DNA of 64,000 bases from Emergencia sp. 1XD21-10 (GTDB lineage Bacteria > Bacillota > Clostridia > Peptostreptococcales > Anaerovoracaceae). Shown piece after piece: positions 57,701 to 64,000 of the stretch; positions within the stretch are counted from its first letter, which is position 1, and the number at the start of each line of letters is the position of its first letter. The position numbers and the translations under genes were made by a program. Location: contig NZ_QWEQ01000003.1 of assembly GCF_009936045.1 (NCBI RefSeq), positions 124,001-188,000 of the forward strand. The letters run 5' to 3'. Below the pieces are notes generated by a model. The model searched no databases and was not told the origin of the DNA. It saw nothing but the letters and a program-made list of their open reading frames with translations.

Positions 57701-58807
57701 AATACCTGCTCCTCCGTTTGCAACGCCGCCGTCGGTAGAAACCGCCGTGGCATTAATGGTTCCACCATTGAAATACATCTTTCCCGCAATCTCAGAATAT
57801 CCCGCACCAATCGCAGAAGAATATAATCCGCCAGTAGCATCCAGTGTACCCGAACCATCAACTGTCAGTGTAGAATTCACACCAACATGCAGCGCTGCCG
57901 CATATACGGCTTTGGCGACTGACAACGTATTTGTTTTGCCTTCGGCCAAAGTCAGATTACAGCTGCTGCCGTCGAGTAGATTGATTGGAGAATCGCGATA
58001 TGCAGTCTCTGAAATACTTACACCGTCCAGTGTAATATTTGCGGTCGTATTTTCCTTAATCCAGATATTATGTGTGGCCGATGTCCCTGCAATGGTCACC
58101 GGTGTATCGGTTTCAATCTGAATGTAGGCACCATAGGCGGGATCTGTACCAACAGTTACACCATTTCCCTCACTAATACCTTTTCCTGTAATGGTTAAAC
58201 CACCGGCAGTTACTTGACCTTCCTGCGTTTCTTCTGCTGCCATCATGATGCTGCCGCCCAGATTTATGGTCGCAGCCAGCGCTTCAGTATCTTCCGCTAA
58301 TATATACCCTTCTGGTAAAGAAGCCTGCAAAGTGTGTGTGCCTTTTGTCACGCCATCACCTAACGAGCTAAAGTCCCAGGTAATTTTTAATTCCTTTTTT
58401 GTACCATCCGCCAGCACTGCCTGAATGGACTGCGGAAAACACCCCTCCAGTACTTCTGCTGTAATCGGGGTTTCTGCATCTGCCGCAGTGTCCAGATACC
58501 ATTTTTCTGTCTTCTTATCGTACGTCAGCAATCCGTCATCGTCTACCCACGTCCAAGAAGCTACCACAATTCTGTCTAGATCCTTCATGCTGCCATCCAT
58601 CAGCGCATCATTTAGAGAATTCTCGCCAATTAAACCGTCATCATAAGCCGGCTTATCTGCATCGTTCTGCTCTGTTCTGCTGTCTGTTACAGTATGCTCC
58701 TCCGCGTTAACTCTGAAAATATCATGAAATCCAGTCGCGTAGGCAAGCACTACCATCAAACATAACAAAACACTGACAACCTTCTTTACTAATGTTTTGC
58801 CTTTCAT
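54704..58807 (-). CDS. Sortase-anchored repeat surface protein 1 (beta-helix and Asp-rich 12-aa repeats)
   Basis: I use the ATG at 58807 (1367 aa, MKGKTLVKKVVSVLLCLMVV) with a GGAAGG site; the frame extends to 58894. After a signal peptide come a short repeat domain, a Gly/Ala-rich beta-helix-like region (about 170-530: GGTINATA, GAGIGAG, GGYIESHGG), Ig-like domains, and 23 repeats of NGDGKPDINIDT-type (54875-55702). The sorting signal is IPRTGD, a hydrophobic helix and KKKYR. The repeats resemble Ca-binding thrombospondin type 3 units and form a stiff acidic stalk. The paralogue lies directly upstream. Confidence 0.88.
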   Translation of the reverse strand: MKGKTLVKKVVSVLLCLMVVLAYATGFHDIFRVNAEEHTVTDSRTEQNDADKPAYDDGLIGENSLNDALMDGSMKDLDRIVVASWTWVDDDGLLTYDKKTEKWYLDTAADAETPITAEVLEGCFPQSIQAVLADGTKKELKITWDFSSLGDGVTKGTHTLQASLPEGYILAEDTEALAATINLGGSIMMAAEETQEGQVTAGGLTITGKGISEGNGVTVGTDPAYGAYIQIETDTPVTIAGTSATHNIWIKENTTANITLDGVSISETAYRDSPINLLDGSSCNLTLAEGKTNTLSVAKAVYAAALHVGVNSTLTVDGSGTLDATGGLYSSAIGAGYSEIAGKMYFNGGTINATAVSTDGGVANGGAGIGAGCMGGSSYIEINGGRIWAQGAYHAAGVGAGYGNTAYNEGSRQHGAVTGANKSKYYLKCGDITINGGYIESHGGEHGGAFGAACVTTAQGCTIRVTGGTLLARPVASMYAFDGTGGTVYITGGSVDASVGQGFRMGNNATYALDANGGKVFMTTIDLSAEGFKDNVILPETWEVSIAGSKYTYGAPYSFDKGKLYLWVPEASAGKTISVECSYLDEKGEERHLEPMYIEEADKGGGSVLKRYVDFILPEDKFPGPLSKDYDGYPLEKYDFEKEGNAIIAEDKAGNKKELNKNSDGKGNNYITVFAQRYDKVNGTPMEEEASTGNTYVMPENAGIYKFKLISKQYANEVGFKESYWGHRTTGWATIRPIPSVIVDPTYDIQTEIDDDTGQKIVTEMTFHAQVKTAKPKKGAAYKAPDGILQFYVNGVKVGAPIKANDAKYVKTENVGDDTYEYTDATLTVDFNDVSGKYPAIPKLESGKFIVEAKYTGGYNYEPSSKNVPVEGGGSSTDEPDNFPFINPPIPVIPNGVVDPDDPDSEPDGKKLNPDEIERIEDGTDILRLRGTVNDSISRKTEKGKTVTLDELETLFDERYVFVGLDGRLLKGVTRSAISIVDKAGNPVTEIDLSNAGKYIVTQTVTDALGNETIINLTYNVRKPSLIDPDLNKDTNDDGIPDLNIDTDDDGLPDINIDTDGDDKPDINIDTDGDKKPDVNVDTDGDGKPDINKDTDGDGKPDVDIDTDGDGKPDVDIDTDGDGKPDVNVDTNGDGKPDINKDTDGDGKPDVDIDTDGDGKPDVDIDTDGDGKPDVNIDTNGDGKPDINKDTDGDGKPDVDIDTNGDGKPDINIDTNGDGKPDIDIDTNGDGKPDINIDTNGDGKPDINIDTNGDGKPDINIDTDGDGIPDINIDTDGDGIPDLNVDIDGDGIPDINIDTDGDGKPDKNIKTPEEVEDILNENQESDELPWWIPRTGDAANMLAWLAVLVAAAIGLGGTAYAVKKKYR
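54875..55702 (-). repeat. Tandem 36-bp repeats (23 units) in surface protein gene 1
   Basis: Twenty-three in-frame 12-codon units follow (D/N)GDGKPD(I/V)(N/D)xDT. Units 5-8, 9-12 and 13-14 repeat a higher-order block (INKDT, VDIDT, VDIDT, VN(V/I)DT), suggesting expansion by whole 144-bp blocks. Confidence 0.9.
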
Positions 58808-58955
58808 CTGCTCTTCCTTCCTCATACGAAAATATGACAAAAGCAGTAAACCCATGTTCTTTATAAAAAGATACGCCCGAGGTGCGCTTTGCACCGATAT
58901 CTTTACCTTGCAAGAAAATAGATTTCCTTCATTCGTCTCTTTTCAACAAAATACT

Positions 58956-59001
58956 TTTTATCTCCGATAAAATTATACCTCTCTCCACGCATTTCTGTCA
59001 A
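58956..59001 (-). promoter_or_regulatory. Promoter of surface protein gene 1
   Basis: Minus strand: TTGACA (58996-59001), 18-bp spacer containing GGAGAGAGG, TATAAT (58972-58977). Just past the -10 is TTTTATC-GGA-GATAAAA (58956-58972), a 7-bp palindrome that may be an operator. The transcript would carry a leader of about 155 bases. Confidence 0.85.
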
Positions 59002-59142
59002 GTCCTATCCCCTTCCCTTTTTCTCCGAAAACAATATGATTGCATGCCTATAAAGCAGCCCTAAGCTCGGTAGAATACGAATCACCGAAGTCAGATTCCG
59101 GTTTTCTTTTATATCACTCTAAAATATGCTCTGCGGTAAAAC

Positions 59143-59166
59143 AAAAGGAGGGTTTCCCCTCCTTTT
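59143..59166 (-). terminator. Rho-independent terminator of surface protein gene 2
   Basis: A perfect 10-bp stem AAAAGGAGGG-GAAA-CCCTCCTTTT on the minus strand, followed by GTTTTACC, 6 bases past the stop. Confidence 0.85.
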
Positions 59167-59171
59167 ATCTA

Positions 59172-62100
59172 TTATTTACAAGATTTTTTCCTTCTAATTC
59201 CGTATACCGTGCCGCCAATACCAAAGGCTGATGCAATCAGCACTGCAAGCCATGCCAAGATATTCTCGGTGTCTCCAGTTCTTGGAATCCACCACGGCAG
59301 TTCATCCGATTCTTGATTTTCATTGAGGATGTCCTCAACTTCTTCCGGTGTTTTGATATTCTTGTCCGGTTTGCCATCTCCATCGGTATCGATGTTAATA
59401 TCTGGAATTCCATCTCCATCGATATCCACGTTGAGATCCGGAATCCCATCTCCGTCCGTATCAATGTTAATGTCTGGAATTCCATCTCCATCGGTATCAA
59501 TGTTAATGTCCGGTTTGCCATCTCCATTAGTGTCGATGTTAATGTCTGGCTTTCCATCTCCATTGGTATCAATGTTGATGTCCGGCTTTCCATCTCCATT
59601 GGTGTCAATGTCGATATCTGGTTTGCCGTCCCCATTGGTATCAATATTGATATCCGGCTTTCCATCTCCGTTGGTGTCGATGTTGATGTCTGGCTTTCCG
59701 TCCCCGTTGGTGTCGATGTCGATATCTGGTTTGCCGTCTCCATCGGTATCGATATTGATATCTGGTTTTCCATCTCCGTCGGTATCGATATCTACATCCG
59801 GTTTTCCATCGTCATTGGTATCAATGTTAATGTCTGGTTTTCCATCTCCATCGGTGTCGATGTTGATATCTGGTTTTCCATCTCCGTCGGTATCAATGTC
59901 GATATCTGGTTTGCCATCATCATCTGTATCGATGTTGATGTCTGGCTTTCCGTCTCCATCCGTATCGATATCTACATCCGGCTTTCCGTCTCCATCGGTG
60001 TCGATGTTGATATCTGGTTTATCATCTCCGTCGGTATCGATGTTAATATCTGGCAATCCGTCATCGTCGGTATCAATGTTGATATCTGGAATCCCGTCAT
60101 CGTTGGTGTCCTTGTTCAAATCTGGATCAATCAAGCTCGGTTTCCGTACATTATAGGTCAAATTGATGGTGGTCTTATTTCCCTGTTTATCGGTTACCGT
60201 CTGGGTTACAATATATTTCCCCGGATTTGATAAATCGATTTCTGTAACCGGGTTTCCATCTCGATCGACGATAGAAATTTCAGAACGATCCACTTCCAGC
60301 AGACGTCCATCCAAGCCAACGAATACATATCTTTTCTCGAATAATGCTTCCAATTCGTCCAAGGCAACTGTTTTATCTTTTTCTGTCTTCCGAGAGATAC
60401 TATCATTCACTTTACCATGCAGTCGTAAAAGATCAGTACCATCTTCAATTCGCTCAATCTCGTCTGGAAACAGCTTCTTTCCATCCGGCTCACTGTCTGG
60501 ATCATCCGGATCCACCTCTCCATTTGGAATCATCGGAATCGGTGGATTGACAAATGGGAAGTTGTCCGGTTTATCCTTTTGTATCTTTGCTACAGCGCTG
60601 GATTCTTCGTAGTTATATCCACCAGTGTATTTCACCTCTACGTCAATTTTTCCGGAATCTAAATTAGGAATGGCGGGATACTTTGTTCCACTAAAGTCAA
60701 CTACAAGTTCTACTTCCCTATACGCATATCCGCCGTCCTCTGTCAACACAGTATTCTTTACTATATCCCCCGACGTTGCTTTGGATACTTGATTCTTAAT
60801 CGGTGCGCCTACTTTTACACCATTTACATAGAACTGCATTTCTCCATCTGGCGCTTTACAGGTCGTCTTTCTATATTTATCTCCCTGTTTTATATTCGCT
60901 TTAAAGGTCATCGATTTTACAACCTTTTCGCCGTCTTTTTCTTCCGTCTCAATGGAATACTCTGCTCCGTCAATCTTTGATGGGATTCTCTTGATTGTTG
61001 CCCAGCTTGTAGCTTGATGTCCCCAATAAGACGTCTCGAAAGCACTTCCTGGTTTTGCGTACTGTTTGGAAATCAAAGTGAACTTATATATGCCCGCATC
61101 TGCCGGCATCTTGTCAGATGATACTTCTTTTTCAATCGGCGTGCCATTCTCTTTATCATATCTCTGCGTCATAACGGTGATATCATCATTCTCGTCTAAG
61201 ATTCTATCGTCTGACGCCTTGATTCCTCCATTCTTTGTAAAATCGAAGTTCTCAAAATTAAGTCCATCGTAGAATTTATTGAGGTCCTTTATATAATCTA
61301 CTGGTATTTCGAACTCAACATATCTCTTTAATACAGAGGTACCATTTCCATCAGCTTCTTCAACAAATAAAGGGTCTAATCCTTGTAACTTCCCATCTTT
61401 ATCCCAGTAAGAGAACTTGATAGAAAGTCTTTCTCCTTTGGCTGATTCCGGTACCCATAAATAAAGTTTTCCATTATCCATACAATATGGAGGGCCATAG
61501 TTGTACGGTTTACCGCCAATGGTTACTTCCCCACCACTACGGTCTATAATCGCATTAAGATTGCCAGCAAGATCTGCAGAAAGATCGATTGTAGTCATAA
61601 ATACATGACCTCCCTCTGCGTCATATGCATAGTTAACGCCATTCTCCATACGGAATCCCTTGCCTCCATCCGGGTGAACGGAACCTCCGGTTATGTAGAT
61701 TTTCCCTCCGTTACCATCAATTGCATACATATCTGCTGAGGTTGCCTTTCCAATCAAGGTTCCGCCTGTAACCCTGATGACACAGCCCTGCGCAGTTGTA
61801 ACACAGGCCGCTCCAAATGCGCCGCCATGTGTGCCACCTGTAGATTTGATAAATCCATTGGTAATGGTTATATCGCCACATTTTCTATAAAATTTGTGAC
61901 GATTTGCGCCTTTCACTGCGCCATGCTGAGAATTACCCTCACTATAAGGTACGACATCTAAATTGCCATATCCTGCGCCAATTCCCGCAGCATGATAGGC
62001 TCCCCAAGCGTTAATGTCTCCACCATTTAGTTCAATATGTGTGGAACCACCAACAACACCGGCACCAATCCCTGCACCTGCACAGGTTCCTCCGGTGCCA

Positions 62101-63194
62101 CTTGTCCACGCGCGAGCATTAACCACTCCACTATTGAAAATCATAGTTCCCGCAATTTCTGAATGTCCACCACCTATTCCAGCAGAATTTGGTCCGCCAG
62201 TAGCGTTCAGCGTGCCATTTCCATTGACACGAAGGGTTGCAGTCTGCGCAACATGAAGTGCTGCAGCTGACTGACTACCGGAAATAGTCAGGGTATTTGT
62301 AGCGCCATCTTTCAATGTCAAATTACATGTACTTCCCGGAAGTAAGTTGATTGGAGAATCTTTTTTTGCACTCTCTGTAATCGTCACACCAGCCAGCGTA
62401 ATGTTTGCTGTTGTGTTTTCCTTAATCCAAATATTATGGGTAGTTGATGTCCCAGAAATTGTTACTGGTGTATCAGTTTCAATCTGAATATAGGCTCCCC
62501 ATGTAGGATCTGTACCAGTGGTGACACCATTTCCCTCACTAATACCTTTGCCTGTAATGGTTAAACCACCGGCAGTTACTTGACCTTCCTGCGTTTCTTC
62601 TGCTGCCATCATGATGCTGCCGCCCAGCATTATGGTCGCAGCCAGCGCTTCAGTATCTTCCGCTAATATATACCCTTCTGGTAAAGAAGCCTGCAAAGTG
62701 TGTGTGCCTTTTGTCACGCCATCACCTAACGGGCTAAAGTCCCAGGTAATTTCTAATTCCTCTTCTGTACCGTCTTCCAGTACTGCCTTGATGGACTGCG
62801 GGAAACATCCCTCCAGCAATTCTGCTGTAAGCGGGTTTTCTTCATCTGCCGCAGTGTCCAGATACCATTTTTCTGTCTTCTTATCGTACGCCAGCAATCC
62901 GTCATTATCTGCCCACGTCCAGGAAGCAATCACAACCCTTTCTGGGTTCTCCACACTGCCATCCGGAAGTCGTCCGTCACTACCTGACTGTACCTCATTC
63001 AGAGTATTTTCGCCAACTAAACTGCCAACGTAAGTCGAATCATCTGTAGCATGTTGTTCTGCCTTGCCATCTCTTACGGTAGCCTCCTCTGCACTGGCTC
63101 TAAAAATATCACGAAATCCAGTTGCGTATGCAAGCACTACCATAAAACACAGCAAAACACTAGCTACCTTCTTTACTAATGGTTTGCCTCTCAT
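59172..63194 (-). CDS. Sortase-anchored repeat surface protein 2, paralogue of protein 1
   Basis: The ATG at 63194 (1340 aa, MRGKPLVKKVASVLLCFMVV) is chosen by match to the paralogue; the frame extends to 63296. Domain order is the same: signal peptide, beta-helix-like region, Ig-like domains, 21 Asp-rich 12-aa repeats (59349-60104), sorting signal IPRTGD, helix and RRKKSCK. Large parts match gene 1 almost exactly (around the signal-proximal QEGQVTAGGLTITGKGISEG and the 3' end), while the beta-helix region has diverged. Its promoter spacer contains nine G. Confidence 0.88.
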   Translation of the reverse strand: MRGKPLVKKVASVLLCFMVVLAYATGFRDIFRASAEEATVRDGKAEQHATDDSTYVGSLVGENTLNEVQSGSDGRLPDGSVENPERVVIASWTWADNDGLLAYDKKTEKWYLDTAADEENPLTAELLEGCFPQSIKAVLEDGTEEELEITWDFSPLGDGVTKGTHTLQASLPEGYILAEDTEALAATIMLGGSIMMAAEETQEGQVTAGGLTITGKGISEGNGVTTGTDPTWGAYIQIETDTPVTISGTSTTHNIWIKENTTANITLAGVTITESAKKDSPINLLPGSTCNLTLKDGATNTLTISGSQSAAALHVAQTATLRVNGNGTLNATGGPNSAGIGGGHSEIAGTMIFNSGVVNARAWTSGTGGTCAGAGIGAGVVGGSTHIELNGGDINAWGAYHAAGIGAGYGNLDVVPYSEGNSQHGAVKGANRHKFYRKCGDITITNGFIKSTGGTHGGAFGAACVTTAQGCVIRVTGGTLIGKATSADMYAIDGNGGKIYITGGSVHPDGGKGFRMENGVNYAYDAEGGHVFMTTIDLSADLAGNLNAIIDRSGGEVTIGGKPYNYGPPYCMDNGKLYLWVPESAKGERLSIKFSYWDKDGKLQGLDPLFVEEADGNGTSVLKRYVEFEIPVDYIKDLNKFYDGLNFENFDFTKNGGIKASDDRILDENDDITVMTQRYDKENGTPIEKEVSSDKMPADAGIYKFTLISKQYAKPGSAFETSYWGHQATSWATIKRIPSKIDGAEYSIETEEKDGEKVVKSMTFKANIKQGDKYRKTTCKAPDGEMQFYVNGVKVGAPIKNQVSKATSGDIVKNTVLTEDGGYAYREVELVVDFSGTKYPAIPNLDSGKIDVEVKYTGGYNYEESSAVAKIQKDKPDNFPFVNPPIPMIPNGEVDPDDPDSEPDGKKLFPDEIERIEDGTDLLRLHGKVNDSISRKTEKDKTVALDELEALFEKRYVFVGLDGRLLEVDRSEISIVDRDGNPVTEIDLSNPGKYIVTQTVTDKQGNKTTINLTYNVRKPSLIDPDLNKDTNDDGIPDINIDTDDDGLPDINIDTDGDDKPDINIDTDGDGKPDVDIDTDGDGKPDINIDTDDDGKPDIDIDTDGDGKPDINIDTDGDGKPDINIDTNDDGKPDVDIDTDGDGKPDINIDTDGDGKPDIDIDTNGDGKPDINIDTNGDGKPDINIDTNGDGKPDIDIDTNGDGKPDINIDTNGDGKPDINIDTNGDGKPDINIDTDGDGIPDINIDTDGDGIPDLNVDIDGDGIPDINIDTDGDGKPDKNIKTPEEVEDILNENQESDELPWWIPRTGDTENILAWLAVLIASAFGIGGTVYGIRRKKSCK
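59349..60104 (-). repeat. Tandem 36-bp repeats (21 units) in surface protein gene 2
   Basis: Twenty-one in-frame units of the same 12-codon motif as gene 1. The first three and last ten or so units are nearly the same in both genes; the middle units differ in number and type. Confidence 0.9.
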
Positions 63195-63346
63195 TTGTTC
63201 TCCCTTCCTCATACAAAAATACGACAAACGCAGTAAATCCATGTTCTGGCTAGATATGCCCTGGAGGCTCTTTCCTCCAATATCTTTTTCTTCCAAGAAA
63301 ACAGATTTCCTTCATTCGTCCATTCGTGTCTTTTCAACAAAATACT

Positions 63347-63390
63347 TTTTATCCGATAAAATTATACCCCCCCCCATACATTTTTGTCAA
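63347..63390 (-). promoter_or_regulatory. Promoter of surface protein gene 2 with G9 spacer (phase-variation candidate)
   Basis: Minus strand: TTGACA (63385-63390), spacer AAAATGTAT plus nine G (18 bp), TATAAT (63361-63366), then TTTTATC-G-GATAAAA (63347-63361). Both hexamers are perfect consensus. The G run (63367-63375) could change the spacer length by slippage. Confidence 0.85.
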
Positions 63391-63399
63391 GTCTATTGA

Positions 63400-64000
63400 A
63401 GATGTCTTCTATTTATTAAGGAATTGGGATTTAAGCTGAAAAAGATTAAGGAAATCCTGCCAAAACCTGACTTTGATAGAATCAAGGCTTTCAAAAGATA
63501 AAAAGAACTGCTTCTGCTGAAGCGCAATCGGACAGACAGACTTATACAGCTTCTTAGCCGCTTAGAGAAAGGAGAACAATATATGAGTTTTAAAGAATTT
63601 GACCTGTCCGATTACATCACCGCTTTAGAAGATTTTAAAAATAACAGCACTGATGATGTTATCAAACACTGGGGAAGTATTGAAAATTTTGATATGTTTA
63701 TTCAGAAAATCAAAGATGATGAATCCGAATTAGCTAAACTCGCCATTCAACAATTCGGCAGTATTGAAAAGTACGCCGAAGCCATGAAACATAATTTAGA
63801 GCATTTCTCTGAACTCATGGAAACGCAATTAACGGAGGAAGTAAAAGAAATTGGAAAACAATCTGATATACTGTATGGCATACTAACCGCCGACTTGTCA
63901 GAAGATGTTTCTTCCCCTAAAATACAATCCATTGTATCCCTCGATAAGCTCTATATCAATGTTCTTATCGACACATATTCAGGCGATTATATAAAAAGCA
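63400..64000 (+). pseudogene. MerR-family regulator, decayed and 5'-truncated (runs off window)
   Basis: One plus-strand frame encodes FIKELGFKLKKIKEILPKPD, the middle of a MerR DNA-binding domain, but it lacks the N-terminal helix-turn-helix and has an in-frame TAA after IKAFKR. It then continues KELLLLKRNRTDRLIQLLSRLEKG and a C-terminal TipAS-like helical domain (MSFKEFDLSDYITALEDFKN...). An ATG at 63583 behind AAAGGAG could still start the C-terminal part. The break lies right next to the surface-gene promoter, so arrival of that gene may have removed its 5' end. Confidence 0.75.

Noticed and set aside
59313-60230. Long plus-strand frames across the repeats of surface protein gene 2
   Set aside because: Same reason: the periodic repeat keeps the opposite strand open by chance.

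Overview
The window reads as the chromosome of a Clostridia-class Firmicute, most likely a gut Lachnospiraceae. Signs of this are the strong AGGAGG ribosome sites, TTG starts, a Cys-rich IlvB insertion typical of that family, sortase-anchored surface proteins and Tn1549-like conjugation genes. Almost every gene is on the minus strand, so transcription runs from high to low coordinates.

Region 1 (1 to about 46,391) is most of an integrative conjugative element (ICE) that ends at the 3' end of a tRNA-Arg(CCT) gene. In reading order from the tRNA it holds: a repeat-rich terminal region; two small genes; parA-parB; a 1382-aa thioester/SpaA pilin-like adhesin; a run of small element-specific genes; a giant N6-methyltransferase/SNF2 helicase gene; a small AT-rich cargo island (C_GCAxxG redox protein, NTF2-like, a frameshifted ORF, PhzF); a TOPRIM protein; MobC and the MOBP relaxase; PcfB; an ArdC-like protein; the VirD4 coupling protein; the Maff2 pilin-like protein; the TrbL/VirB6-like protein; PrgI; VirB4; a DUF6075 protein; and the start of a class B sortase. 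The integrase and the far end are outside the window.

Region 2 (about 16,831 to 27,977) is a complete second element of 11.1 kb nested inside the ICE helicase gene, just before helicase motif VI. It carries a large serine recombinase, a YdbC/PC4-like protein, an orphan ParB, a MobV relaxase with a recognisable oriT, a RepA-like ATPase next to repeat arrays, two sigma-like factors, a KTR protein and TnpV. Its cargo is a TetR-regulated acetolactate synthase (ilvB-ilvN). Both ends carry imperfect inverted repeats. Joining the flanks at the shared GA restores the helicase reading frame (2494 + 312 codons). In the circular form the recombinase frame would stop at once after the joint; in the integrated form it runs 24 codons into the host gene. 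The MobV/oriT pair suggests it hitch-hikes on an ICE transfer machine such as the one it has interrupted.

Region 3 (46,391 to 54,700) is ordinary chromosome with signs of decay: a truncated GyrI-like gene, TfoX, YoaP-type and RimJ-type acetyltransferases, a WYL regulator, yjdF under a probable yjdF riboswitch with an exact anti-Shine-Dalgarno, a gamma carbonic anhydrase, a HipA-like kinase without a HipB, a prolyl-tRNA editing protein and gene remnants.

Region 4 (54,700 to 63,400) holds two paralogous 1.35-kaa sortase-anchored surface proteins, each with a beta-helix-like region and 21-23 tandem 12-aa Asp-rich repeats. Both have clear TTGACA/TATAAT promoters with an 18-bp spacer. In one, half of that spacer is a run of nine G, a strong candidate for a phase-variable promoter. 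The window ends in a decayed MerR-type regulator on the plus strand.
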